Origin: Anaerolineae bacterium
GTDB taxonomy: Bacteria > Chloroflexota > Anaerolineae > Anaerolineales > UBA11579
Direction: 5' to 3'
Length of the DNA stretch: 64,000 bases
Assembly: GCA_004297445.1 (NCBI GenBank)
Contig: SCUK01000055.1
Location: forward strand, 1 to 64,000
Position numbers and translations under genes: made by a program. Shown one piece after another: positions 15,310 through 24,958 of the stretch. The notes under the pieces are model-generated. The model was given only the letters and a program-made list of their open reading frames with translations. It was not told the DNA's origin and searched no databases. Position 1 is the first letter of the stretch. Each line of letters opens with the position of its first letter.

Positions 15310-16238
15310 GCAGGGGGAGGTTCAGCCAGCCAGCCGCCGAGATCTCGGCCGAGCAAGTTCTGCAAACGGACTATCTCCGGCCGATAGAATTCGAGCAGGG
15401 CGGCGCGCGCTGCATTGGGCATGGGCTTCGGCTTTTCCGTCAGTTGAGACAGGCCCGCGCTGCGTATCTTCCGTGCGACGCGCTGGGGGAAAATACGGCG
15501 CAGCAATCGGCCGGCGCGCACACGTTTGAGCAGACCCATGACGCCCGCCTGGCGCACACTATACGATTCCATAATGCGTTGCGATGGACCGAAGGCAAAA
15601 TGTGGGTCGATGCCCAGATGCACGCACAGGTCTTTCAACGTTTCGTCGCGGTGATGGGCGAAGTCCTCGAACAGGATGGTTTTCAATTGCGCGGCGGGAA
15701 GCAGGCGATGGTAGGTCTGCAAGTGGTGCCAGTACAGGCCGGTATAGAGATAGCCGGTCTGCAGCGGCGGCGGACCCTCCGGCGCAGGTTGGCCGCCGAA
15801 ACCGGCGAGTTCGGCGTGGATGACTTCTTCGAACCCGCGGGATTCTTTCAGCTGCCCGGCATCCATCAAGTAATGGGAATAGGCGCGGTCAATGGGGTTA
15901 CGCAGAATGGCAATGAGCCGCGCCTGAGGAACATAATTGGCAATCTGTTGGGCCGCATACGGGTTTTGCAGGTATGTCGGCGTACCTTCACCGACAAGTT
16001 GGGATTCCCCGGCCGGGGCGAAGATGGCCGTGTAATCATCCAGACTGGAAATGAACCGCACCGGCGACTCGCCCCGGCCCCTTTCCGGCGGGGCGGCGGT
16101 GCCGACCAGGTTGAAAAAATTGGCTTCCTTAACGGGTGAACGAAACACGCGGGGGTGTTGTTCGAGCGTGAGAAACAGGGAAGTGGTGGCGGACTTGATG
16201 GCCCCGATAAGCAGAAAATCTGGCATGCGGCCGGGCAT
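15306..16238 (-). CDS. PAPS-dependent sulfotransferase (first of tandem pair)
   Basis: A 310-residue paralogue of the next gene, with PAPS loop FLLIGAIKSATTSLFLTL and 3'-phosphate motif RLIAILRNPIDRAYSHYL, plus the FEDFAHH segment. The start is ATG 16238, with GAGG 6 nt upstream; TTG 16250 and ATG 16226 are alternatives. The KSATTS loop deviates from the usual KxGTTS of its neighbour. The pair are translationally coupled and probably act on related acceptors in extracellular or surface polymers. Confidence 0.87.
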   Translation of the reverse strand: MPGRMPDFLLIGAIKSATTSLFLTLEQHPRVFRSPVKEANFFNLVGTAAPPERGRGESPVRFISSLDDYTAIFAPAGESQLVGEGTPTYLQNPYAAQQIANYVPQARLIAILRNPIDRAYSHYLMDAGQLKESRGFEEVIHAELAGFGGQPAPEGPPPLQTGYLYTGLYWHHLQTYHRLLPAAQLKTILFEDFAHHRDETLKDLCVHLGIDPHFAFGPSQRIMESYSVRQAGVMGLLKRVRAGRLLRRIFPQRVARKIRSAGLSQLTEKPKPMPNAARAALLEFYRPEIVRLQNLLGRDLGGWLAEPPPA

Positions 16239-16320
16239 AGAGGACCTCAATGCCAGTCAGGGCTGGTGTGGCTGGCTGCCCCAGTTTAATCAAGCCAGCG
16301 GGATTGTGTCAATGAGAAGA

Positions 16321-16348
16321 AAACGGGCGTCCTTGCGGACGCCCGTTT
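16321..16348 (-). terminator. Rho-independent terminator of glmS
   Basis: A 12-bp perfect stem, AAACGGGCGTCC (16321-16332) with 16337-16348, loop TTGC, begins 2 nt after the glmS stop. In the glmS direction it is followed by a T/C-rich run (TTTTCTTCTC). Confidence 0.85.
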
Positions 16349-16350
16349 GG

Positions 16351-18195
<1,845 letters not shown>

Positions 18196-18249
18196 AAGAG
18201 AGTCCTCCGTGGAGATTGGGCGTGGTTCCGCCGGAATCCGGCGAAAACC

Positions 18250-18500
18250 AGACACAGGCGCACAACGCCTATGCCCGTGCGCTTCCCCCGGTTTTGCCGG
18301 CGCAATTGCTTGCGCCGCGTTGGCCGGCCGGATTGGGTTTGGAGGAAAGGACGTCGGGGGCGCCGCGCTCCCGGAGGGCTTCCGCTGAACTGTCGATTTT
18401 CGGAACAATCGTGTGACTGATTGTCCTTAACCCCGCCTTGCGGCGGGGAACCCTCAACCTCGTCACCCGGCGGTGAACTGCCGGGCCATGCGCTGTCTTT
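18250..18500 (-). ncRNA. glmS ribozyme-like leader RNA with core insertion
   Basis: Read on the minus strand, the leader matches the glmS ribozyme core in order. A|GCGC sits at 18494-18490 (cleavage expected between 18494 and 18493). A first helix CCCGGC/GCCGGG follows (18485-18480 with 18471-18466), then UGACGAGG (18465-18458), GAGGG, AUCGA-N4-UCAGCGG and GCCCUC (18397-18374), where GAGGG pairs with CCCUC. Known ribozymes have UGACGAGG, AUCGA and UCGGCGG-GCCCU in the same order. Between GAGGGUU and AUCGA there is an extra ~50 nt with two hairpins, one capped by a GCAA tetraloop. GCAA (GNRA) loops occur on this strand only, supporting minus-strand RNA. The 3' boundary is uncertain. The ligand would be glucosamine-6-phosphate. 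Confidence 0.75.
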
Positions 18501-18549
18501 TCCTATTCAGTTGTGACGCCGACCGATGTTCAGGCCAACGTGGGTGCAG

Positions 18550-18558
18550 ATTATACCA
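18550..18558 (-). promoter_or_regulatory. Extended -10 promoter of glmS
   Basis: On the minus strand TGG (18558-18556) precedes TATAAT (18555-18550), a perfect extended -10. Initiation near 18543 gives a leader of roughly 350 nt, long enough to hold the ribozyme. Confidence 0.65.
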
Positions 18559-18584
18559 AAACCCTGAGCAGACCACCGGTAAGG

Positions 18585-18593
18585 TGATAAAAT
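18585..18593 (+). promoter_or_regulatory. Extended -10 promoter of the SulP gene
   Basis: TGA followed by TAAAAT (18588-18593). The start would be about 40 nt before the SulP ATG. It is back to back with the glmS promoter, 27 bp away. Confidence 0.45.
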
Positions 18594-18640
18594 CCGCCCC
18601 TGGTTGCGCTTCACTCTACAACCGGAAAGTGTAATCTTCC

Positions 18641-20374
18641 ATGCTCATCAAAGAATGGGTTGCGCTATTGCGCAACGAATTCGCCGGATACAACGCCGGC
18701 GTTTTTCAACGCGACCTGCTGGCCGGGCTGACAGTGGCGGCGGTGGCCCTGCCGCTGGCACTGGCCTTTGGCGTGGCCTCCGGGGCGGATGCCGCGGCGG
18801 GGCTGGTGACGGCCATCCTGGCGGGAATCGTCATCGGGCTGCTGGGTGGCGCGCCGTATCAAATCAGCGGGCCGACGGGGGCGATGTCGGCGGTACTCAT
18901 CGTGCTGGCAGTGCGCTACGGAATGCAGGGCGTGATGATCACCGGCCTGCTGGCCGGGGCGATGATCCTGCTGCTGGGTTTGTTGCGCCTGGGTCGTATC
19001 GTCACGCTTATTCCGGCTCCGGTCATTTCCGGGTTCACCAGCGGCATCGCCGTCATCATCGCCCTGGGGCAGCTGGATAACGCGCTGGGGTTGAAGACGC
19101 CGGCTGCAGAAAACGTCCTGACGAAGATTAAGGACGTAGCCGAAGCGCTGCCGGACCTGAACCTGGCCGCGCTGGGGCTCACGCTGGGCGTGGTGGCGCT
19201 GATGCTGCTGTGGCCGCGCCTGCCGTTTGGCGGGCGCGTGCCGGGGTCGCTAGCGGCCATCCTGCTGGCCGGGCTGGTTGCAGCACTATTGCACCTGGAG
19301 GTCCCCATCATCGGCGAAATCCCGCGGACGATCTTGCTTGAACAACGGCTGCGGCTGACCGACCTGCGGCTGGACCTGCTGGGCGAATTGTGGCTGCCCG
19401 CGATGACCATCGCGGCGCTAGGGGCGATTGAAAGCCTGCTGTGCGGGGCGGTGGCCGGGAACATGACCGGCATCCGGATGCACAACAGCGTGGAACTGGT
19501 TGGGCAAGGTCTGGGGAACATGCTCATCCCCTTCTTTGGCGGCGTGCCGGCTACCGCAGCAATTGCGCGCACCAGCGTGAATGTGAAGAGCGGCGGGGCG
19601 ACGCGCCTGGCATCGGTAATTCACGGGCTGGTGCTACTGGCAGCGGCGCTGCTGTTTGCCCCGCTGATGGGGCGCATCCCGCTGGCAGCCCTGGCGGGCG
19701 TGTTGCTGGTGACCGCCTGGCGCATGAACGAGTGGCATGCCATTAAGTTCTACTTCGGGCGAAGGTTGAAACACGCCATCCTGGCGTTTCTGATTACGCT
19801 GGCAGCCACCGTGCTGTTGGACCTGACTCAGGCGATTCTGATTGGATTTGGCATCAGCAGTTTGATATTCATGGCGCAATTGAGCGAATTGGAAATCACG
19901 CGTCAACCGCTGGACGAAGCCCGCTTGAGCGAAGCCGGACACAAGTTCAACCATCCGGGCGGTGAAATCCTCATCTATTACCTGAGCGGGCCGCTGTTCT
20001 TTGCTGCGGCGCGGCGGCTGGTGGAGCAAGTGGAAGCCGCCGACCCAGCAGACGCCACATTAATCCTTTCGCTGCGCGGCGTGCCGTTGATTGACGCGAC
20101 CGGCATCGAGGTGCTGCGCGAAGTGTGGCACCGGCAACACAGTGGCGGCGGACGGGTGCTGCTGGCGGCGCTGCAACCGCGGGTGCATTCCCTCCTGGAG
20201 CGCGCCGGATTGCTGGACGAGATTGGCACGGAGCGCGTGTTCTGGAGCGCGGACCGGGCGATCCTGTCGCTGGGGCAGCCAATTCCACCAGAGCCGGAAA
20301 TCGAAGAGAAAGCGGGTGGCGGGCTGGTAGAGACGCTGGTCATCACCCCGCACGAGGACCGCGGGGAACAGTAG
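18641..20374 (+). CDS. SulP/SLC26-family anion transporter with STAS domain
   Basis: A 577-residue inner-membrane anion carrier. The core (about 20-420) has at least ten hydrophobic helices and the family elements GLTVAAVALPLALAFGVASG, ISGPTGAMSAVL and GFTSGIAVIIALGQL. A cytoplasmic STAS domain follows (about 435-545) with ILSLRGVPLIDATGIEVLREV. SulP proteins move sulfate, bicarbonate or other anions; the tandem sulfotransferases nearby make sulfate plausible but not proven. The start ATG has no clear Shine-Dalgarno sequence. A hairpin overlaps the stop codon. Confidence 0.9.
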   Translation: MLIKEWVALLRNEFAGYNAGVFQRDLLAGLTVAAVALPLALAFGVASGADAAAGLVTAILAGIVIGLLGGAPYQISGPTGAMSAVLIVLAVRYGMQGVMITGLLAGAMILLLGLLRLGRIVTLIPAPVISGFTSGIAVIIALGQLDNALGLKTPAAENVLTKIKDVAEALPDLNLAALGLTLGVVALMLLWPRLPFGGRVPGSLAAILLAGLVAALLHLEVPIIGEIPRTILLEQRLRLTDLRLDLLGELWLPAMTIAALGAIESLLCGAVAGNMTGIRMHNSVELVGQGLGNMLIPFFGGVPATAAIARTSVNVKSGGATRLASVIHGLVLLAAALLFAPLMGRIPLAALAGVLLVTAWRMNEWHAIKFYFGRRLKHAILAFLITLAATVLLDLTQAILIGFGISSLIFMAQLSELEITRQPLDEARLSEAGHKFNHPGGEILIYYLSGPLFFAAARRLVEQVEAADPADATLILSLRGVPLIDATGIEVLREVWHRQHSGGGRVLLAALQPRVHSLLERAGLLDEIGTERVFWSADRAILSLGQPIPPEPEIEEKAGGGLVETLVITPHEDRGEQ

Positions 20375-20399
20375 ACCCTGCGGTTTTCTCGCAGGGTCT
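20373..20399. terminator. Convergent terminator hairpin
   Basis: AGACCCTGCG (20373-20382) pairs perfectly with CGCAGGGTCT (20390-20399), loop GTTTTCT. It overlaps the SulP stop and lies 45 nt past the end of the converging lipoprotein gene. No long T-run. Confidence 0.65.
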
Positions 20400-20444
20400 G
20401 GAGTGTTCGAACGTAGGTCTGGTCGTAAATGTGGCGATTGCTGA

Positions 20445-21044
20445 CTAAGGCATCAGCGGCGATAGGTCTATCCGTTCGCCCGAGGGGAATTGCAGCGAAA
20501 GTGCATCGGCGCCGCCCGGCACGACATACGCCAGAACAAGCGAATTCTGGCCGACATCCGTGAAGCTAGATGAGCCGCCAACGATTTTCATATCCGCCAG
20601 GGTGTGCATGCTTTCTGCGCTGATCCAGGCCACGGGCGAGGATTGCCCACCCGAGCCGGAGATGACCACCGGTTCGAGCGCAGCAAATTCGGCATGCGCC
20701 TCTGTTGGGATTTCGAATTCGATGAACAGGATCTGGTCCCCTGAGCCCAGCGAAGTTGGAGCCATGCCGAATACGGTGCTATCGAACGCGACCTGAAGAA
20801 CGCTAAACTCATACTCGCCGATGGTGATAACGCCCTGCGAGGCGAGAATGGCCTCAGGTGTGGGGACAGCGGTGGGAGGCTCCGGAGTTGCCGTTGATTG
20901 TGGGACGGGGGAAGCCGCTGGCGAATCGACAGAACCGGCTGACTCAGCAGGATCCGTATTCACATCTTCCCCTGCCAGCGTGGAGCAGGAGACCCCAAAG
21001 AATGCAATCGCGACAATACTTAACAGTCTTAAATGCTTTTTCAC
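20445..21044 (-). CDS. Hypothetical lipoprotein
   Basis: A 199-residue predicted lipoprotein of unknown function. I start at GTG 21044: GGAG lies 5 nt upstream and the product begins with VKKHLRLLSIVAIAFFGVSC, a lipoprotein signal with lipobox GVSC (Cys20). An upstream ATG (21086) would put 14 polar residues before the signal. A Ser/Pro/Thr-rich spacer runs to about residue 62, then a ~135-residue domain (GVITIGEYEFSVLQVAF...) resembling DUF4352-like immunoprotective folds with alternating beta strands. A 102-bp repeat shared with the next gene lies 88 nt upstream of its start. Confidence 0.72.
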   Translation of the reverse strand: MKKHLRLLSIVAIAFFGVSCSTLAGEDVNTDPAESAGSVDSPAASPVPQSTATPEPPTAVPTPEAILASQGVITIGEYEFSVLQVAFDSTVFGMAPTSLGSGDQILFIEFEIPTEAHAEFAALEPVVISGSGGQSSPVAWISAESMHTLADMKIVGGSSSFTDVGQNSLVLAYVVPGGADALSLQFPSGERIDLSPLMP

Positions 21045-21131
21045 TTCTTCTCCAATATGAATTTGCGAAACATCCGTGCAAGACACAGTCTTATCACCCC
21101 GCGGGAATAGCCTTCTTCGCCTGACGATCCG

Positions 21132-21233
21132 GTAGCCAGATGGAAGAAGTCCCGGTTTCCTGTCTAAACAGTATCACCTCCTAAGGATGTTGATAGTGGT
21201 GATTGCCCCACCAGGGCAGTGACAGGTGTCAGA
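21132..21233 (-). repeat. 102-bp repeat, copy 1 (leader of the lipoprotein gene)
   Basis: Aligned without gaps to 22125-22226, about 85% identical by hand count. A 26-bp block (CCCGGTTTCC...AGTATCA, from 21151) and the end block with TGACAGGTGTCA are identical. It lies in the same orientation upstream of a minus-strand gene, as does copy 2. The rest of 21045-21450 shows no convincing gene; a minus frame at 21164-21415 runs through the repeat and is probably spurious. Confidence 0.75.
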
Positions 21234-21450
21234 CGTGTCGTTTTCCGAGATTCACCGGAATCTCCACGCACAAGGAGGATTACATCATCTGGTATCCAGC
21301 CCGGTCCAGGTTGCTCCGGTAAGGACCCATTTAGGGCCAATTGGCTCCAGCCGTAAAGAAGACAACTCCAAGTGCCACCACAATGCAGCAGATTGCAGCG
21401 GTCATGGGTTTCCAACCCCTTTTCCTTCGGCGGGGAATTATGCCATCTAT

Positions 21451-22062
21451 CTACTTCTGCACGACCTTGGCTTCATTCACCGGGTAATTCGAGGCGAGGC
21501 CATTGACTTCTATGAATTCCTTTTCATAGTCCTTGTCGTGGAAGGTAAAGTCGAGCGGCGATCCTGATGAGAATTTACCGTAATTAATTAATAGGCAGGT
21601 CGGGCTGCTTGTCATGGTGGGGACAAAGCACGACGGCTTCCTATTGGTCCTTTTTATGGCCCGACGACCCCAAAGAGCGTATATGATCGCAAGCCCAACA
21701 ATGAATGCAACTGTCCCCGCAAAGGAACTTGCACGAAGACTGGCCCATCCACAGAAAACAACGAACGCCCAGACAATGCTGCCCCAAAATGTCGCAACCA
21801 TCGCATTGTTGCGCTCGTTGTTTTCTACGTCATGTTCCAGACAAAACGAACAATAAGGTATATCCCACTCCTTCCAGAGATACTTGATTGTTTGCCTGCT
21901 GATCGAACTTTGATAGCCGACAGTGATACCGATACCTTCTCTATGACTACTTATTGGATTAGGAGTGCCGCAGCAGGGACAACGGTTGGGAAAGATGAGA
22001 TTTTGCATCTCAATCCTTTTGTATCCCTCGTCGCCGACTATTCTATATTCGACCTTGGCCAT
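21451..22062 (-). CDS. Hypothetical membrane protein with N-terminal zinc-ribbon-like Cys pairs
   Basis: A 203-residue protein I do not recognise. The N-terminal part has CPCC (about 28-31) and CSFC (about 71-74), the two knuckles of a possible zinc ribbon. Two adjacent transmembrane helices follow (about 88-108 and 112-130), then a basic segment (GRRAIKRTNRK) and a C-terminal ~65-residue cytoplasmic part. The DNA is clearly more AT-rich than its neighbours, suggesting recent acquisition. It shares its upstream repeat with the lipoprotein gene, so the two may be co-regulated. Confidence 0.7.
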   Translation of the reverse strand: MAKVEYRIVGDEGYKRIEMQNLIFPNRCPCCGTPNPISSHREGIGITVGYQSSISRQTIKYLWKEWDIPYCSFCLEHDVENNERNNAMVATFWGSIVWAFVVFCGWASLRASSFAGTVAFIVGLAIIYALWGRRAIKRTNRKPSCFVPTMTSSPTCLLINYGKFSSGSPLDFTFHDKDYEKEFIEVNGLASNYPVNEAKVVQK

Positions 22063-22124
22063 GTTTTGGGCCTCCTGTCTCTATCCATTGGGAAACATTT
22101 CTGGCAGGCCGAAGCTGCTTCCGA

Positions 22125-22226
22125 GTAGCCTGTTGGAAGACGTCCCGGTTTCCTGTCTAAACAGTATCATCATGAAAGGGTTTACATAGTGGTGATTGCC
22201 CCGCCAGCACAGTGACAGGTGTCAGA
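22125..22226 (-). repeat. 102-bp repeat, copy 2 (leader of the zinc-ribbon membrane protein)
   Basis: Same length and orientation as 21132-21233 with 15 mismatches by hand count, most of them in the middle. It ends 63 nt upstream of the start at 22062. Both copies carry TGACA-N2-TGTCA at the distal end. It could be a duplicated promoter or leader, or a decayed mobile-element end. Confidence 0.75.
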
Positions 22227-22370
22227 AAGTCACTGATTTAGAAGATAGGAAAGACTGGCGTTCCAACCGGGTATATGTAACCGTTTGGCTTCGTTTTGGG
22301 TGGTTCCAACCCCCGACAGGTACGCATTAGAGGGGAAAAGTGGTAGTTTTCTGGTCTCTTGAGACCCCCA

Positions 22371-22379
22371 TGGTATAAT
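22371..22379 (+). promoter_or_regulatory. Extended -10 promoter of mreB
   Basis: TGG followed by a perfect TATAAT (22374-22379), about 62 nt before the TTG start of mreB. No consensus -35 is seen. Confidence 0.6.
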
Positions 22380-22441
22380 GCCACGCTTGGCGGCACGGGC
22401 CATCCTGTCCGCGCGCCAAACCAGAATACGGGAGCGTCAAC

Positions 22442-23494
22442 TTGGCATTTAACCCCTTCAACTGGCTTCTGGGGTTCTTCTCACTGGACATCGGCATTGA
22501 CCTGGGCACTGCCAACACACTGGTACACGTGCGCGGCAAGGGTATCGTGATAAACGAGCCTTCCTGGGTAGCGATTGACAAGAAAACCCGCGCCGTGCAG
22601 GCTGTTGGCGCACAGGCCAAGGCCCTGGTGGGCCGTACCCCGGCGAATATCATCGCCGTGCGGCCGCTGCGCGACGGCGTTATCTCCGAGTTTGAAATCA
22701 CCGAAGAGATGCTGACGTATTTCATCGGGCAGGCGCATGCGCAAAGCCTGGTACCCCTGCCGCGCCCGCGGGTGGTTATCGGCATCCCCAGCGGCGTAAC
22801 CGAAGTGGAAAAGCGCGCCGTCCACGACGCGGCGATGCTGGCGGGGGCACGCGAAGCGTATCTGATTGAAGAGCCTACAGCCTCGGCGATTGCCGTAGGT
22901 CTGCCGGTGGACCGCATCGGCGGCAGCATGATTGTGGACATCGGCGGCGGCACCACCGAAGTAACCGTGTTCTCGATGGGCGGCATCGTGACCTCGCGTT
23001 CGCTGCGGGTGGCAGGCGACGAGATGGATGCCGACATCCTGCAATACATCCGCAACAAATACAACCTGCTCATCGGTGAGCGGATGGCGGAAGAGGTCAA
23101 GCACAAAATTGGCTCGGCCTACCCGCTGCCGGAAGAGCAGACGATGGTGGTGCGTGGCCGCAATCTGGTGAACGGCCTGCCCGAAACGCTGGAAGTATCC
23201 TCCGTGGAAATTCGTGAGGCCATCAGCGGCTCACTGCAAACCATCATCGATACGGTGAAAGACACTCTCGATGAAGTGCAGCCGGAAATCATCGCCGACC
23301 TGATGGACATCGGCATTTGCCTGGCCGGCGGCGGGGCGCTGTTGCAGGGCCTTGCAGAGCGCATCAGTGATGAAGTGCGTATTCGCGCCTGGGTAGCCGA
23401 AGACCCCATGACTTGTGTCGCACGCGGCGCGGGCCTGGTGCTTGAGGACTTTGAGCACCTTAAGCCGTGGTTGTTGTCGCTGGATGGAAACTAA
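22442..23494 (+). CDS. mreB: Rod shape-determining protein MreB
   Basis: A 350-residue actin homologue that forms membrane-associated filaments guiding lateral wall synthesis. Phosphate-1 motif DLGTANTLVHV and phosphate-2 motif DIGGGTTEVTVFSMGG are intact, as are LIEEPTASAIAVGLP and LAGGGALLQGLAERI. The N-terminus starts with a short hydrophobic stretch (LGFFSLDIG). The start is TTG 22442 with GGAG 7 nt upstream. First gene of the shape-division locus running to 30294. Confidence 0.96.
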   Translation: MAFNPFNWLLGFFSLDIGIDLGTANTLVHVRGKGIVINEPSWVAIDKKTRAVQAVGAQAKALVGRTPANIIAVRPLRDGVISEFEITEEMLTYFIGQAHAQSLVPLPRPRVVIGIPSGVTEVEKRAVHDAAMLAGAREAYLIEEPTASAIAVGLPVDRIGGSMIVDIGGGTTEVTVFSMGGIVTSRSLRVAGDEMDADILQYIRNKYNLLIGERMAEEVKHKIGSAYPLPEEQTMVVRGRNLVNGLPETLEVSSVEIREAISGSLQTIIDTVKDTLDEVQPEIIADLMDIGICLAGGGALLQGLAERISDEVRIRAWVAEDPMTCVARGAGLVLEDFEHLKPWLLSLDGN

Positions 23495-23555
23495 GCAGTT
23501 TCTCGCCTGAAGCCTCGGCTCCAAGCCACAGGGCCTGGAGCCAAATCGTTTCAAC

Positions 23556-23570
23556 GGCGGCAACGCCGCC
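23556..23570 (+). other. GC-rich hairpin between mreB and mreC
   Basis: GGCGGC (23556-23561), loop AAC, GCCGCC (23565-23570), followed by TCCCCTTCTCC. A longer imperfect stem, GGCTCC...GGAGCC, precedes it. It may partly terminate transcription or stabilise the mreB mRNA, lowering mreCD expression relative to mreB. Confidence 0.4.
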
Positions 23571-23600
23571 TCCCCTTCTCCGGTACAATTCTCCCGACTC

Positions 23601-24449
23601 ATGCGTTCCTCCAACCGCCGCAAATGGCAGCCCCTAATTATCGCCCTGGGAGTGCTGGGCGTATTGGCGCTGGCTTTTGGCGGCTATCTCAATCCGGTGA
23701 GCGGCGCGCTGCTGCGACCGCTTCTGCCGATACAAGCCTGGTTAAACACGCGCTTCCTGGCGTTCCAGACATTCCTGGAGGCACCCGCCGATACCGCCCG
23801 ACTGCAACAGGAAAATGAATTACTGGAGCAGGAAGTGGCGCGATTGCAGGCGCAGGTCATCGCGCTTCAACAGCAGGTGACGGAAGTGGAAATCCTGTCT
23901 GCGCTGCTGGACTTTGCGCGCGCCCAGCCATCCAACCAGTACCAGGCGGCGGCGGTCATCGGCCGCGACCCCTCCCCCTTCCTGCAATATATCCTCATCA
24001 ACCGCGGCTCGGACGACGGCCTGCGGCGTGGTATGCCCGTGGTGAGCGCCGAGGGACTGGTGGGGCGCGTGACGGCCGTGACAGCCAATGCCGCGCGCGT
24101 TCAACTGATCACCGACCCGGCCGCGCTGGTGGACGTGCGCATCCTGCCGGCTGAGGCCGACGGCGTGATGACCGGCAGCCTGACGGCTGACCTGTTCATC
24201 GACCAGATTCCGGTCACTGCCAGCCTGCAATCCGGGGACCTGGTGCTCACTTCCGGGCTGGGCGGCGGCTACCCGGCCAACATCCTGGTCGGGCAGGTGA
24301 CCAGTGTGCGCAACGAAGCCACGGCCCTGTTCCAGCAGGCTTCGCTGGACGCGGTGACTGACTTCGCCCGGCTGGAAATCGTGCTGGTCATCATTAACTT
24401 CCGCCCCATCGACGTCACCCCGCTGCTGCCCACCCCGGCGGTGCCCTAG
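23601..24449 (+). CDS. mreC: Rod shape-determining protein MreC
   Basis: A 282-residue bitopic protein linking MreB to the periplasmic wall machinery. One N-terminal membrane helix (about 12-30), a coiled coil (about 62-95, LQQENELLEQEVARLQAQVIALQQQ) and the beta-barrel MreC domain with GRDPSPFLQYILINRGSDDGLRRGMPVVSAEGLVGRV. The C-terminus is a short Pro-rich tail. It follows mreB after 106 nt and precedes mreD by 2 nt. Confidence 0.93.
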   Translation: MRSSNRRKWQPLIIALGVLGVLALAFGGYLNPVSGALLRPLLPIQAWLNTRFLAFQTFLEAPADTARLQQENELLEQEVARLQAQVIALQQQVTEVEILSALLDFARAQPSNQYQAAAVIGRDPSPFLQYILINRGSDDGLRRGMPVVSAEGLVGRVTAVTANAARVQLITDPAALVDVRILPAEADGVMTGSLTADLFIDQIPVTASLQSGDLVLTSGLGGGYPANILVGQVTSVRNEATALFQQASLDAVTDFARLEIVLVIINFRPIDVTPLLPTPAVP

Positions 24450-24451
24450 CC

Positions 24452-24958
24452 ATGCTGTCCACATTACTGGCAGTGGTGTGCCTGGGGGCCGCCACTGCAC
24501 TGCAAACGACCATTGCCATCCAGATGCCGCTGCTGCGCGGCCCGGTTGACCTGGTGTTGCTCACGATGATCGCCTGGTGCCTGCGCCCACGGTTGCCCGG
24601 CGCGTATATTTGGGGAGCGGTAGCCGGGCTCCTGGTTGGGTTCGTTTCGGAGCAGCCAGGATGGCTGACGCTGGCATCTTACGGCAGCGCGGCGCTACTC
24701 GCTGCCGCGCTGCCGCGCCGAGTGTGGGATGTACCGTTACTGAACCTGTTTGCCGCCGTGCTGGTAGGTTCCGTGCTGGTACATGCGGCGACCTACGGTT
24801 ATATTGCCATCCTGCAAACCACGGTGAGCTTACAGGATGCGCTGAATCTGGTGCTGCTGCCCAGCCTGGTGCTGAACTTCCTGCTGGCGCTCCCGATCTA
24901 TGGGTTAATGGGCGAGTTTGCCAAACTGTTTTACCCGGTCGAGGTGGCCAATGAGTGA
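24452..24958 (+). CDS. mreD: Rod shape-determining protein MreD
   Basis: A 168-residue integral membrane protein with about five hydrophobic helices, of the size and position expected for MreD. Sequence conservation in this family is low; the call rests on topology, the segment LLRGPVDLVLLTMIAWCLR and its place between mreC and mrdA. Its stop overlaps the mrdA start by 8 nt. Confidence 0.85.
   Translation: MLSTLLAVVCLGAATALQTTIAIQMPLLRGPVDLVLLTMIAWCLRPRLPGAYIWGAVAGLLVGFVSEQPGWLTLASYGSAALLAAALPRRVWDVPLLNLFAAVLVGSVLVHAATYGYIAILQTTVSLQDALNLVLLPSLVLNFLLALPIYGLMGEFAKLFYPVEVANE

Noticed and set aside
18196-18640. Plus-strand GGAGGAAAGGACG suggested an RNase P-like RNA
   Set aside because: The second conserved RNase P region is missing and the GNRA tetraloops are on the minus strand, where the sequence matches the glmS ribozyme core.
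21132-21233. GGAAACCGGGAC on the minus strand recalled a c-di-GMP riboswitch
   Set aside because: Neither the following GCAAAGC element nor the two-helix layout of that riboswitch is present.
21164-21415. Minus-strand frame of 83 codons as a possible transposase fragment
   Set aside because: It runs through repeat copy 1 without recognisable motifs or a ribosome site.
22273-22280. GTAACC near 22275 as a second ArsR operator
   Set aside because: Only one half-site is present; there is no GGTTAC four bases later.
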